A stretch of 64,000 nucleotides of DNA from contig CM035414.1 of the NCBI GenBank assembly GCA_020310875.1, positions 193,505,583-193,569,582 on the forward strand. Direction: 5' to 3'. Origin of the DNA: Ceratopteris richardii (Eukaryota > Streptophyta > Polypodiopsida > Polypodiales > Pteridaceae). The notes below the pieces were generated by a model. That model did no database searches. It saw only the letters and a list, made by a program, of their open reading frames with translations, and had not been told where the DNA came from. Numbering within the stretch: position 1 is the first letter of the stretch; the number at the start of each line of letters is the position of its first letter. Of the stretch, positions 12,040-23,489 are shown one piece after another. A program made the translations under genes and the position numbers.

Positions 12040-15000
12040 ATGGCTGAAAGCAGTGATGTATTCCGTATGTTGGCTGTTGAGGATAAGTTGGATGGTACCA
12101 ACTACCCATTATGGGCTTATATGATGCGACATATACTGGTTGCAAAAGGATTGTGGAACATTGTGCAGGGTGTTGAAAGACATCCTGTTACACCTGTAAC
12201 GACAGGTACTGCAAATACAAGTGTTGGAGCTGATGAAGATGGTGTCGAAGATGATATTCCGCAGATTCCTGTTCGTGCTGCTGTTTCTGTTGCACCTACT
12301 CTAGAGCAGATTCGTTGGGATGGCAGAGATGCCCAGGCACATGCATTGATAGCTTTGTCTGTCAAACGTGCCATTATTCCTCACATTCGCTCTTGTAGAA
12401 CAGCAAAGGATGCTTGGGATACACTAACCACTTTGTACCAGGCTAGGAATGAGGCTCGTATTGCTTACCTCCGAAAACAGTTGGAGAGTGAGCACATGAA
12501 TGAAGGTGATTCGATGGACAGTTTTCTTACAAAGATCAAAGACCTGAAGGAACAATTGATTTCTGCTGATGAGGTTATACCAGATAGCTCACTTGTGCAG
12601 ACCGTTCTGAATGGCCTTCCTGATTCATATCAGAGTTTTGCCTCTACTCTTCGATTGATGATGAAAGGCAATCCGAATGCCTTGTCATTTGAGGAATTAG
12701 TCTCTGTTCTGTTGCAGGAAGATCAGTCCAGGCAGAACAGGTCCATTATGCGTGTTGCAGATCAAGCTTTCCTGGCTAGTCAGAAGGGCAAAGGAAAATG
12801 GAGCTCTTCTACTAGTAAGCAGAAATCTGCAAATGCTGCACAATCGAAGAACCAGGATAAAGATGAGAAAAAATCAGAAAAGCAGAAATTGTTCTGCAAG
12901 TACTGTAAAGGAAATGATCATATTATAAAGAACTGTCCAAAACTGGCTGCTAAAGAGGCAAAGAAGAAAGAGGCTGGAATGGTTGTTGCAGAGGCCTCTA
13001 CACCAAAAACAGAGTCTGCAAATCTTGTGCAGGAAGCAGAATGGGCGTTTACTACTGTCTGCAGTTTTGACCCATCTTCTCATGATCAGTGCATGTCTGC
13101 AGTAGACTCAGATGTTTGGTACTTTGACAGTGGGGCAACCAAACATATTACCTCGCAGCGCAGTTTCTTCTCTTCACTCGAGCCTGCCCCTACAGGGAAT
13201 ACTGTCACATGCGCCAATAACTCCTCTTATCCTGTTATGGGAGTTGGTAAGATCATTCTGACTACTGCTGATGGTAGTTCTTTCACTTTGTCAGATGCTT
13301 TATTTGTGCCAGGGATCAAAAAGAACCTGTTATCAGTTTCTGCATTAGCCAAGATTGGCTTGGTTGTGAAATTCGTTGATGACAGGTGTACAGTCCATGA
13401 TCTCTCAAATGGCGATCGGATTATTGCTTCTGGCATTTTATGTCATGGGCTGTATAAGCTCATAGACTATGAAAAATCTGTGAATGATTCGGCATGTGCA
13501 GTTCATGATTCTCAGGCTATGTCAGATGCAAAGCTTTGGCATGCACGCTTTGGTCATCTGAATTTTGCTAGTTTGTTACGCCTGCAGAAATCTGAAATGG
13601 TGTCCTCTTTGCCCAAACTTGAGGCACCTGGAAAACATGTTTGTGAAGGCTGTATTTTGGGCAAAATGCAGCGTTCTTCCTTTCCAAAAGATGGTTCAGT
13701 TCGGGCTATGCAGAAATTGCAGCTTGTACATAGTGATGTCTGTGGTCCTATGCAGACACCCTCTTTTGGAAATTACCTTTACTTCGTGACTTTCATTGAT
13801 GATTTTTCCAGGCATGCATGGGTATATCCACTCAAAGCAAAGTCCGAAGTGTTCACGTGCTTCAAACAGTTTTTGGTTTTGGCTGAAAATCTGTTAGCAT
13901 GTAAAATGGGCACCCTCCGTTCTGATCGAGGGGGGGAATATATGTCTTCAGATTTTAATGCATTTCTGGCTGAACGTGGGATAAAACACCAGTGTACAGT
14001 GCCGTATACACCTCAACAGAATGGAGTTGCTGAACGAAAGAACAGGTCACTCATGGAGATGGCAAGATGCATGGTCAAAAGTCAGGCTTTACCACATAGT
14101 TTCTGGCTTGAGGCTGTCATGTGTGCAGCATATGTACTGAACAGGTGTCCCACGAAAGCGTTGCAGTCTATCACTCCATATGAGGCTTGGCATGACCGCA
14201 AGCCATCTGTTGCTCATCTGCGTGTTTTTGGTTGTTTGGCATATGCATTAGTGCCTGAACAACATCGCAGAAAATTGGATGATAAGGCAGTAAAATGTAT
14301 TTTTGTTGGGTACAGTTCTGAAAGTAAAGGCTATCGTCTGTATCATCCACAGACTAAACGCATTCTGGTTAGCCGTGATGTTGTCTTTGTGGAAGATGCT
14401 ATTCAGCCATTGCTTTCATGTACTAAGGAGACATCTGTTAGCTCCAAAGACATGTATGATACTTTGATGCCTCTTTTTACAGGTGGACAGGCTAGCGCTG
14501 GTCCTAATGAGGCAACTTCTCAGCCTTTGCAGGTTTCATATGATGATGTAGATCATGCCATTTCTGATGCAGATTTACATGATGCACTTGATGAGAGAGC
14601 TGATATTGAACAGGCAAAAACTATGCCAAAATGGCTGGTGCAGACTTTGTGTGACAGCAAATTAGATGCACCTTTGTCATATCGTACTCGTTCAGGCTCT
14701 CATAGTACCTCCTTTGCATCAGATTGCTATGCTATGGCTGCATCTAGTCTCTGTGATGAGAATGAGCCTGTTTCTTTTGATGAAGCACAAAATTCAGAAA
14801 ATTGGATGGCTGCTATGCAATCTGAATATGATGCTATAATGAAGAATGGTACATGGTCTTTATGTGACTTGCCTCCTGGCAAGAAGGCCATTGGCACTAA
14901 GTGGGTATACAAGCTGAAGCGTAAACCTGATGGTACAGTTGATAGGTATAAGGCTAGGCTTGTTGCAAAGGGTTATGCGCAGGAAAGAGGCATTGATTTT

Positions 15001-16302
15001 GATGAGACCTTTGCACCTACATGCCGTATGACTACTGTTCGGAGCATTTGTGCACTTGCAGCCCATCATGGTTGGAATGTACATCAGTTGGACATTAAAA
15101 CAGCATTTCTGAATGGTGACTTGCATGAAGAAGTGTATGTTTTTCAGCCCCGTGGCTTTGTGCAGAAAGGGCATGAAAACCAGGTGTGCAGGTTAAAGAA
15201 GGCGTTATATGGTTTAAAGCAAGCACCACGTGCTTGGTATGAGAAAATACATGCCTATCTGATTGCACATGGTTTTGAGAACAGTCCAACTGAAAGCACC
15301 TTATATGTTAAGCGTGCTAATGATGTGCTTTTGATCATTGTTGTCTATGTAGACGACATGCTCCTCACTGGTCCTCTTGAGAAGCATATTGCTGATTTCA
15401 AGGCTGATTTGCATGCCTCATTTGAGATGTCTGATTTGGGGCATTTGCATCACTATTTGGGCATTCAGTTTATGCAAGTTGATGGTGGAATGGCTTTGTG
15501 TCAAACGAAATATATTGACACATTATTGCAGCGTTTTGGCCTTGAAGACTGTAAGCCTATTGCCACTCCTATGGAGACAGGTTTACGATTGAGTCTTCAT
15601 GATGCTGGAGATGCATTTGATGCTGTTCTCTATCAGCAGGCTGTTGGATGCTTGATTTACTTATGCATTACTCGGCCAGATATTCAGTTTGCTGTCTCAC
15701 AGATGAGCAGGTTTATGCATTGCCCAGGAGTCACGCATTGGAAAGCGGTTAAGCGCATCTTTCGCTACTTGAGTGGTACTCGGCTACTTGGGTTGTTTTA
15801 TCCCAAGGGGGGATCACTACCGCCAGATTTGCATGCTTTTTCTGACTCAGATTGGGCTGGTTGCTATGACACTCATGTGTCCACCAGTGGTTTTTGCTTC
15901 ATGCTTGGTAGCTCATGTATATCTTGGTTGAGCAAGAAGCAGCCTACTGTGGCCACTTCCAGTTGTGAGGCTGAGTATAGGGCAGCTTTCACAGCGACTG
16001 TTGAGTGTGTGTGGCTCAGACGCCTTATGGCTGATTTGGGTGTTGGCCAGTCTTCTGCCACCACCATCTTCACTGACAGCCAGAGCGCATTGGCAGTTGC
16101 GAGGAACCCTGTGTTCCATGCTCACACTAAGCACATTGAGGTGCATTATCACTATGTCAGGGAGAGGTTCTCTGCTGGGGAGATCAGCTTGGCATATGTG
16201 CCCACGCAGGAGAACATTGCAGACCTTTTCACGAAGGCTCTGCCTAGGGAGAAGTTTGAAGCTTTCCGCAAAGCTTTGGGCTTACTTCCTTTTGTGGAGT
16301 GA
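12040..16302 (+). CDS. Copia gag-pol polyprotein, 1420 aa
   Basis: One frame encodes the structural protein and all enzymes of a Ty1/copia element. Domains in order: gag of the UBN2/copia type (about 10-250, with 'LDGTNYPLWAYMMRH'); CCHC zinc knuckle C286-C289-H294-C299; aspartic protease with D363-S-G; GAG-pre-integrase zinc region (about 500-550, 'LWHARFGHLNF', 'CEGCILGK'); integrase core with D566, D629 and E665, which is DD35E spacing; reverse transcriptase (about 890-1130) with YVDD at 1103-1106; and RNase H with D1269, E1312 and D1346. The length is normal for plant copia. The ATG at 12040 begins 'MAESSDVF' right before the gag domain, about 340 bp after the PBS. There is no separate gag stop, so gag excess over pol would have to come from splicing or another mechanism not visible here. 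The 5' LTR presumably drives it. Confidence 0.95.
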   Translation: MAESSDVFRMLAVEDKLDGTNYPLWAYMMRHILVAKGLWNIVQGVERHPVTPVTTGTANTSVGADEDGVEDDIPQIPVRAAVSVAPTLEQIRWDGRDAQAHALIALSVKRAIIPHIRSCRTAKDAWDTLTTLYQARNEARIAYLRKQLESEHMNEGDSMDSFLTKIKDLKEQLISADEVIPDSSLVQTVLNGLPDSYQSFASTLRLMMKGNPNALSFEELVSVLLQEDQSRQNRSIMRVADQAFLASQKGKGKWSSSTSKQKSANAAQSKNQDKDEKKSEKQKLFCKYCKGNDHIIKNCPKLAAKEAKKKEAGMVVAEASTPKTESANLVQEAEWAFTTVCSFDPSSHDQCMSAVDSDVWYFDSGATKHITSQRSFFSSLEPAPTGNTVTCANNSSYPVMGVGKIILTTADGSSFTLSDALFVPGIKKNLLSVSALAKIGLVVKFVDDRCTVHDLSNGDRIIASGILCHGLYKLIDYEKSVNDSACAVHDSQAMSDAKLWHARFGHLNFASLLRLQKSEMVSSLPKLEAPGKHVCEGCILGKMQRSSFPKDGSVRAMQKLQLVHSDVCGPMQTPSFGNYLYFVTFIDDFSRHAWVYPLKAKSEVFTCFKQFLVLAENLLACKMGTLRSDRGGEYMSSDFNAFLAERGIKHQCTVPYTPQQNGVAERKNRSLMEMARCMVKSQALPHSFWLEAVMCAAYVLNRCPTKALQSITPYEAWHDRKPSVAHLRVFGCLAYALVPEQHRRKLDDKAVKCIFVGYSSESKGYRLYHPQTKRILVSRDVVFVEDAIQPLLSCTKETSVSSKDMYDTLMPLFTGGQASAGPNEATSQPLQVSYDDVDHAISDADLHDALDERADIEQAKTMPKWLVQTLCDSKLDAPLSYRTRSGSHSTSFASDCYAMAASSLCDENEPVSFDEAQNSENWMAAMQSEYDAIMKNGTWSLCDLPPGKKAIGTKWVYKLKRKPDGTVDRYKARLVAKGYAQERGIDFDETFAPTCRMTTVRSICALAAHHGWNVHQLDIKTAFLNGDLHEEVYVFQPRGFVQKGHENQVCRLKKALYGLKQAPRAWYEKIHAYLIAHGFENSPTESTLYVKRANDVLLIIVVYVDDMLLTGPLEKHIADFKADLHASFEMSDLGHLHHYLGIQFMQVDGGMALCQTKYIDTLLQRFGLEDCKPIATPMETGLRLSLHDAGDAFDAVLYQQAVGCLIYLCITRPDIQFAVSQMSRFMHCPGVTHWKAVKRIFRYLSGTRLLGLFYPKGGSLPPDLHAFSDSDWAGCYDTHVSTSGFCFMLGSSCISWLSKKQPTVATSSCEAEYRAAFTATVECVWLRRLMADLGVGQSSATTIFTDSQSALAVARNPVFHAHTKHIEVHYHYVRERFSAGEISLAYVPTQENIADLFTKALPREKFEAFRKALGLLPFVE

Positions 16303-16366
16303 TTTCCACATAGCTCGGCACTTCCTTATACATGAGTGCCAGCTCCTTGTTCACCGCATCACTCCC

Positions 16367-16375
16367 AGGGGGGAT
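16367..16375 (+). other. Polypurine tract
   Basis: AGGGGGGAT lies 1 bp before the 3' LTR. It is the plus-strand primer site expected at this place. Confidence 0.85.
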
Positions 16376-16376
16376 T

Positions 16377-16606
16377 TGTTGATATATTTAGGTAGTGATG
16401 TGTGTGAACACTCTAGGACCGCCGGGGCACTTTTTTCCCTCTTTAGGAGGTTTTTTTCCCCCGGCTTGTATATACGCCTATTGCCCTAATGGGCTACTTA
16501 TCTTTGTACATTCTCTAGTAATACATTCAATCTTGTGTGTTGTGCTCCAAGCTTCTTCCTCTTCCTTGTGCTGTTCGCGTGCTTCCGCAGACGTCTAACT
16601 CCAACA
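16377..16606 (+). repeat. 3' LTR of young copia element
   Basis: 230 bp, about one difference from the 5' LTR, followed directly by the target duplication CAAAG. Confidence 0.92.
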
Positions 16607-19600
16607 CAAAGAAGCATGATAGAGACGACATGAAAACAGGAAAGCAGAAATTGTTTTGCAAGTACGGTAAAGAAAATGATTAGGAAATAAAAAAATTACC
16701 AAAAATAACTGCAAAAGAGGCAAAGAAAAAAGAGGTTGGAATGGTTGTTCCAAAGGCCTCTCTACCGAAAACAGGGTTTGCTAATCTAGTGCAAAATGAA
16801 GAATAGGTGTTTACTACTGTTTGTAGCTTTGATCCATCTTCTGCTAAATAGTGTATGTCTGCAATAGATTCAGATGTTAGGTACTTTGATAATTTGGCAA
16901 CCAAACATATTACCTCGGAGCATAGTTTCTTCACTTCACTTGAGCCTTTGCTTACAAGGAATACTGTCACATTCGCCAAAAACTCCTTTTATCCTATCAT
17001 GGGAGTTGGTAAGATCATTCTGATTACTGTTGATGGCAATTCTTTTACATTATCGGATGCTTTATTTGTGCCAAGGATCAAGAGGAATATGTTATCAGTT
17101 TGAGCTTTAGCTAAGATTGGCTTGGTCATGAAATTTGTTGATGACATATGTATAGTTCACGATTTGTCAAATAGCGACATGATTATTGCTTCTAGCATTT
17201 TATGTCGTGGGTTGTATAAGCTCATAGACTATGAAAATTCTATGCATGATTCAACCTGTGCAATACATGATTCTTAGGCTATGTCAGATGCAAAGCTTTG
17301 GCATGCACGCTTTGGTCATCTGAATTTTGCTAGTCTGCTATGCGTTCAAGAATTTTGCTAGTTTGCTATGCGTTCAAGTCCAAACTTGAGGCACCCGGTA
17401 AGCATGTTTGTGAAGGCTATATTTTGGGTAAAATGTAGCATTCATCCTTCCCAAAAGATGGTTTGGTTCGATCTACTTAGAAATTGAAGCTTGTACATAA
17501 TGATGTCTGTGCTCCTATGCAAATAGCCTCTTTTGGAAACTATCTTTACTTCATGGCTTTCATTGATGATTTTTCTAGGCATGCACGGGTATATCCACTC
17601 AAAGCAAAGTTTGAAGTGTTTATGTGCTTCAAACAGCTTCTGGTTCTAGCTAAAAATTTGTCAGGATGTAAAATGGACACCCTCCGTTCTGATCGAGGGG
17701 GGGGAATATATGTCTTCAGATTTAATGCATTTCTGGTTGAACATGGGATAAAACATCAGTGCACAGTGCCATATACACCTCAATAGAATGGAGTTGATGA
17801 ACTGAAGAACAGGTCACTCGTGGAGACGACGAGGTATATGGTCAAGACTCGGGCTTTACCACATAGTTTCTGGCTTGAGGCTGTTATGTGTGTAGCATAT
17901 GTACTTAGCACGTGTCCCAAAAAAGTATTGTATTCTATCACTCCATATGAGGATTTGCATGATTGCAAGCCATCTGTTGCTCATCTCCATGTTTTTGGTT
18001 GTCTGGCATATGCATTAGTGCCTGAACAACATCATAAAAAATAGGATGATAAGGGAGTGAAATGTATTTTTATCAGGTTCAGTTCTGAAAACAAAGGCTA
18101 TCCTCTGTATCATCCACAGACTAAACGCATTTTGGTTAACCGTGATGTTGTTTTTGTGGAAGATGCTATTCAACCATTACTTTCATATACTAAGGAGACA
18201 TTTGTTAGCTCCAAAGACATGTATGATACTTTTCTGCCTCTTTTTACAAGTGGACAATCTAGTGTTAGTCCTAATGAGGCAACTTCTCTGCCTTCACAGG
18301 TTTCATGTGATGATGTAGATTTACACAGTGCACTTATTGATGAGAGAGCTGATATTGAGGAGGTAAAAACTATGCCAAAATGGCTTGTACAGACTTTGCA
18401 TGATAGCACATTAGATGCATGTTTGTCATATCGTACTCGTTCAAGCTCTCATAGTGCCTCTTTTGCATCAGATTGCTATGCTATGTCTGCCTCTAGTCTC
18501 TGCGATGAGAATGAGCTTGTTTCATTTGATGAAGCACAAAATTCAGAAAATTGGATGGCTACTATGCAATCTGAATATGATGCTATAATGAAGATTGGCA
18601 CCTGGTCTTTGTTTGACTTGCCTCCTGGAAAGAAGGCCATTGGTACTAAGTGGGTATACAAGCTAAAGCGTAAGCTTGATGGAATAGTTGACAGGTATAA
18701 GGCTAGGCTTGTTGCAAAGGGTTATGCTTAGGAAAGAGGCATTGATTTTGATGAGACCCTTTCTCCTACTTGCTTAATGACTACTGTTCATAGCATCTAT
18801 GCACTTGCAGCTCATCATGGTTGGAATGTACATCGGTTGGACATTAAAACTACATTTTTGAATGGTGATTTTCATGAAGAAGTGTATGTTTTTTAGCCCC
18901 ATGGCTTTGTGCAGAAAGGGCATGAAAACGAGGTGTGCAGGTTAAAGAAGGCATTATATGGTTTGAAGCAAGCACCACATGCTTGGTATGAAAAGATACA
19001 TGCCTATCTGATTGCACATGGTTTTGAGAACAGTCCAACTGAAAGCGCCTTATATGTTAAGCATGCTAATGGTGTGCTTGTGATCATTGTTGTGTATGTT
19101 GATGACATGCTACTCATTGTTCCTCATGAGAAGCATATTGCTGATTTGAAGGATGATCTGCATGCCTCATTTGAGATGTCTGATTTGGGGCATTTGCATC
19201 ATTCTTTGGGCATTCAATTTATGCAAGATGATGGTGAAATAGTTTTGTGTCAAACGAAATGTATTGACACATTATTGCAATGTTTTGGCCTTGAAGACTA
19301 AAAACCTATTGCCACTCCTATGGAGACAGGTTTACAATTGAGTCTTCATGATGCTTGAGATGCATTTGATGGTGTTCTCTATCAGCAAGTTATTGGATGC
19401 TTGATTTACTTATGCATTACTCGACCATATATTCTGTTTGTTGTCTCATAGTGAGCAAGTTTATGCGTTTCCCAGGTGTCAAGCATTAGCAGGCAGTTAA
19501 GCATATCTTTCACTACTTGAGTGGTACCCGGATACTTGGCTTGTTTTATCCCAAGTAGGGATCATTACCGCCATACTTATATGCTTTTTTTGACTCTGAT

Positions 19601-20120
19601 TGGGCTAGTTGCTATGACACTCGTGTGTCCACTAATGGCTTTCGCTTCATGCTTGGTTGCTCATGATACTTGGTTGAGCAAGAAGTAGCCTACTTTGGCC
19701 ACTTCCAATTGTGAAGCTGAGAATAGGGTATCTTTCATAGCGACTGTTGAGTGTGTGTGGCTCAGATGCCTTATGGCTGATTTGGATGTTGGTCAGTCTT
19801 TTGCCACCACCATCTTCATTGACAATGAGAGTGCATTGGTAGTTGCAAGGAACCCCGTGTTCCATGCTTGCACTAAGCACATTGAGGTGCATTATCATTA
19901 TGTCAGGGAGAGGTTGTCTCCTGGAGAGATCAACTTGGCATATGTGCCCAAACAGGAGAACATTGAAGACCTTTTCATGAAGGATCTACTAGGGAGAAGT
20001 TTGAAGCTTTCTGCAAAGCTTTGGGCTTACTTCCTTTTGTGGATTGATTCCACATAGCTTGGCACTTCCTTATACATGAGTGCTAGATCCTTGTTCACTG
20101 CATCAATCCCAAGGGGGATT

Positions 20121-20336
20121 TGTTGATATATTTAGGTAGTGATATGTGTGAACACACTAGGATTGCCGGGGCACTTTTTTCCCTCTTTAGGAGGTTCTCC
20201 CCTTGTATATACGCCGATTTCCCTAACAGGTTACTTATCTTTGTACATTCTAGTGGTAATACATTCAGTATTGTGTGTCGTGCTCCAAACTTCTTCTTTG
20301 TGTTGTTTGCGTGCTTCCACAGACGTTTAACTCCAA
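20121..20336 (+). repeat. 3' LTR of outer copia element
   Basis: Begins TGTTGATATATT after an AAGGGGGATT purine tract. It is slightly shorter than and clearly diverged from 10075-10304. Confidence 0.85.
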
Positions 20337-20393
20337 TGAAAAGTGCCCATGTATAGCAAAAATGTTCACATCAAAGCTACTTGAGGAACACAT

Positions 20394-20831
20394 TGTTGGA
20401 AGCAATATCTAGCAATGGTCCGAAACTACTCAGAAAGAGCTCTAATAGATATTCTCTTTATGTTGTCTACAACAAAGCCATGTGGGCAGCGTGGTTAGAA
20501 GAACATCTTCTCTTAGTATGCGCCAGAGTTCAAACTCCACGAGCGGCATGGCGATGACAAAGATTTTTTTTAGAAAGCAATAACAAAAAGCAAACGCAAG
20601 GACGTCGATTATTCTCGACTACAGCTTTGTTTTTCCCAAAGTTTCTTACAATCACGTATTAGCTTTATTAATTGCTTTTGGAGGTGCTTTTCACAAAGAA
20701 ATAAAACTATATAAGGAATTAATTGGCTAATTGTTCAATCATCACACACCAATTGGCAACGCCAGCTTTGATCCCTTAGTAGAGGTGGTGCTCTAGCACA
20801 CATGGGGCAGCCATGGTGCACTCTAGAAGCA
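20394..20831 (+). repeat. 5' LTR of non-autonomous element
   Basis: About 438 bp. It contains a tRNA-like stretch: GCGTGGTTAGAAG (A-box-like, about 20,489) and GAGTTCAAACTCC (B-box-like, about 20,527), followed by a T run. Confidence 0.75.
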
Positions 20832-22132
20832 ATGATCTTGAATGATCATGAAGATCTTGAGTATTTATGAGTCAGATATCTATCCTTTGTTTGTGAAAGT
20901 TCTTTAACATTGGAGGAAGTAAGTCAAAGGCTCAGATTCTATCAGATTTGTATTGCAGAGGAATAGAAGAAGGTACTTGTTATGTTGCAAAAGGTTATGG
21001 ATCCTAAAATTCTTTTAGTAAGGTTTTTATTATCATGTAATAGATCAGCTAACCTTATTCTATAAATTGGGAAGCTGAGGAATGACAAGGAAAGTTATTG
21101 GCATGTGTACAGTGCTAATAAAAAGGGTTCAGAAATTTTGTTTTAGATACAGGTATTGATCACTGAGGATCAGATTTATTGAAAGAAGGAAGACGTTCCA
21201 AATTTCATAAAGTCTGATATAATTTGAAGAATTTTGGATACTAGTGTTAAATCATCCAGGGGGTGATGAAACATGAAAACTTATTTTCAGCCATATGTGG
21301 AAGAATGCAAAGTCATATCTACAGGTATTCCTATTTCATGTATTCCTATATTTCCTTTATCAGGTTCTCTTTATGTTACAACTTTGTAAGAAGAAGGAAG
21401 AAGGAGAATTCTGGAGAAAGTTCGTGTTAGGTGTTCTTGTTCAGGAGAAAGTTCCAGAATTCTATTGAAGAGAAGCTTGATATTTCAGAGAGGTATGTTT
21501 CAGAGGTGCACACATATATGTTTTTACCAGATTCTGAAGGAAAGAGGTATGAAGGATTTACAGATTGAACAAGGATGATGACAAGACGACATCATAGATA
21601 TAATATTTAGAAGAGACTCATGAGTTGAGTTGACTTGAGTTGACTTGAGTTGACTTGAGTACAGTAAGAGATGAACCAGTAGTGTTCATAATAAACTAAG
21701 TTGTGAGTTGTCAGAATTCAGTTCTTGATTATGTTTAGTGTATTTACATGACACAGCAGAAGTATGTTGAGAAAGCTTTTGTAAGGTGAATGCAAATATG
21801 TGGATCCTAGTGTTTGTTTTCAGGTTTGAAAAGACAGGAGATAGTAGGTTCAGAGTTAGTACTTGCTACATTTGTTATCAAGAAAATGATTGCTTGATGA
21901 GTACACTATTTGGATATCTAGTTTTGCATATTTACTCAAGTATTATGGTTCATAATCAGCAAGTTCAAGTTTTTGAAGTTTGAAGGAAAGTCAAATTCAG
22001 TTTTGAAGAAGACTTTTGAAGAAAAGGTTTGAAGGTCAATTCAGGAGTACAAGTTTGAAGCTTGTGACAGTTTGCAAATGAATGAAGTTTCTTCCAGTTC
22101 AGTTTGTACCATTGTGACATTGAAGGGGGGAT

Positions 22133-22567
22133 TGTTGGAAAATATCCAACAATGGTCCGAAACTACTCAAAAAGAGCTCTAAGAGATATTCTTTTTATAT
22201 TGTCTACAACAAAGCCACATGGACAATGCGGTTAGAAGAATATCTTCTCTTAGTATGTGCCAGAGTTCAAATCTTGTGAGCGGCATGGCGATGAAAAAGA
22301 TTTTTTTATAAAGCAATAACGGAAAGCAAACGCAAGGTCGTTGATTATTCACGATTACAGCTTTGTTTTTCCCGAAGTTTTTTACAATCACGTACTAGCT
22401 TTATTAATTGCTTTTGGAGGTGCTTTTCACAAAGAAATAAAACTATATAAGGAAGTCATTGGCTCATTGTTCAATCATCACACACCAATTGGCCACACCA
22501 GCTTTGGTCTCTCAGTAGAGGTGGTTCTCTAGCACACATGGGGTAGCCATGGTGCACTCTAGAAGCA
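22133..22567 (+). repeat. 3' LTR of non-autonomous element
   Basis: About 435 bp, roughly 91% identical to 20394-20831, directly after the purine tract. Confidence 0.75.
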
Positions 22568-23120
22568 TGTTGAGGAGCAACTATGGAGTTCTTCTTGGAG
22601 AAGAGTGTGCTCGCACTCTTGCTTATGGAGAAGACTTACCTATCAACAGCTTGGTGGTGTGGATCAACTATCTACATAATGTATTTCAAGATCTTCTACT
22701 ACATGAAGATTTCGGTGTACTTCAAAGACATTGGATGGAGCTTAACAGAAGATTTGCATCTTATGTTAAGAATTCAGGTACATATTCTCTTTATGCACAC
22801 AGGTACTACTTGAAGTATATGGAAGTGGCATCCATATCAGGAGGAGTCCTATTCGGCGTAGGTACAAGAAAATCAATACATGTATGCTTTATGCATATTT
22901 GGAAGAGGTGTTCGAGAAGGTATGTTCATATGAGTTTGAGGATTTCTGGTAGCAAACTTGTTAGCATTCTTTGCTACTTTTGTAAGTATGTGATCTTTTC
23001 ACACACATATCTGACTTAGGGTCTTCCATAGCCTAAAGTTAGATGAGGGTTTGCTGATTATCAGTCTCACACTGATCCTTCCTCTTTTTGTCACTCATGT
23101 TCACTCTTCTACAACCACAC
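22568..23120. other. Unrecognised sequence with an open frame
   Basis: A plus-strand frame runs from 22549 to 23019, but its start lies in the LTR and its product resembles nothing I know. I take it as chance or as part of an unrecognised element. The sequence ends where the truncated gypsy LTR begins. Confidence 0.35.
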
Positions 23121-23333
23121 AGACGATACAACAATGTAAATAACTGCACCAGAATCAACCTCCAGACACCACCCAGATGCACAGTCCGGCGACGCCTCTG
23201 TCGCTCTCTTTGAATCACTTCTTCTATTACCAAAAGAGGGTTACAACATTTGCATGACACCCTTTCGATATGCATCTGTTCCTAATTACACTTTCTACTA
23301 AATAGAATGATATTCCTTTCTGGCTGCCTAACA
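23121..23333 (-). repeat. Partial 3' LTR of gypsy element
   Basis: 213 bp matching 33780-33994 at about 89%. On the minus strand it starts TGTTAGGC, but its second part is missing. Confidence 0.75.
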
Positions 23334-23489
23334 CTAGCACACATGGTGGACTCGAACCTAGCAAGTGATTTTACAAAGATTAAGAATTATCAATGATACC
23401 CTATATATACATGGTTCGGGCTAATTTAAAAGTGGAGGAGATTTTTTGCTTCAAGGATTCTAACATGTCTTTTAAAATTTGAGGTTCTA

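Larger units (their letters stand above)
11455..16606 (+). mobile_element. Young, whole-looking Ty1/copia retrotransposon nested in the outer copia gag
   Basis: A 5152 bp element with two 230 bp LTRs (11455-11684, 16377-16606) that differ at about one site. It has a perfect PBS (11687-11698), a polypurine tract (about 16367-16375) and one uninterrupted gag-pol frame. It is flanked by the 5 bp target duplication CAAAG (11450-11454 and 16607-16611). It looks whole, with no breaks seen. At commonly assumed plant rates (about 1e-8 per site per year) one difference in 230 points to a few hundred thousand years or less. The target is gag of an older member of the same family, just upstream of its zinc knuckle. 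Confidence 0.95.
10075..20336 (+). mobile_element. Older Ty1/copia element (outer), broken, split by a younger relative
   Basis: LTRs at 10075-10304 and 20121-20336 flank a copia interior. The first part holds leader and gag (10,305-11,454). The remainder, with zinc knuckle, protease, integrase, RT and RNase H (16,607-20,120), continues on the far side of the nested element. Close resemblance to the inner element along its whole length shows both are one family. The reading frame is broken in many places (well over twenty). AAAGG before and AAAAG after look like a decayed 5 bp target duplication. The two LTRs are clearly diverged from each other, unlike those of the inner copy, so this insertion came first. 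Confidence 0.9.
20394..22567 (+). mobile_element. Non-autonomous LTR retrotransposon (TRIM/LARD-like), 2.2 kb
   Basis: Direct repeats 20394-20831 and 22133-22567 (about 436 bp, roughly 9% different) start TGTTGG and end AAGCA. A purine tract GAAGGGGGGAT (22122-22132) sits just before the right copy, as in copia elements. The 1.3 kb interior has no usable coding region. A short trace near 21,743-21,785 reads 'IYMTQQKYVEKAF', like the copia RT stretch near its C-terminus, so it may be a deleted copia derivative. A 10 bp unit (TTGACTTGAG) repeats about 3.5 times at 21,622-21,661. I found no clear PBS and no target duplication. It is old and broken. Confidence 0.75.

Noticed and set aside
20480-20545. 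Functional tRNA gene in the LTR
   Set aside because: Only box-like motifs remain, and no cloverleaf with a clear anticodon arm can be drawn. The copy at 22.2 kb is equally degenerate.
22549-23019. 157-codon plus-strand frame as a small gene
   Set aside because: It begins inside the LTR of the non-autonomous element and its product resembles nothing. No promoter or conserved motif is visible.
23340-23362. tRNA T-arm-like GGTTCGAGTCC on the minus strand
   Set aside because: No A box, acceptor stem or anticodon arm can be found around it. Probably chance.
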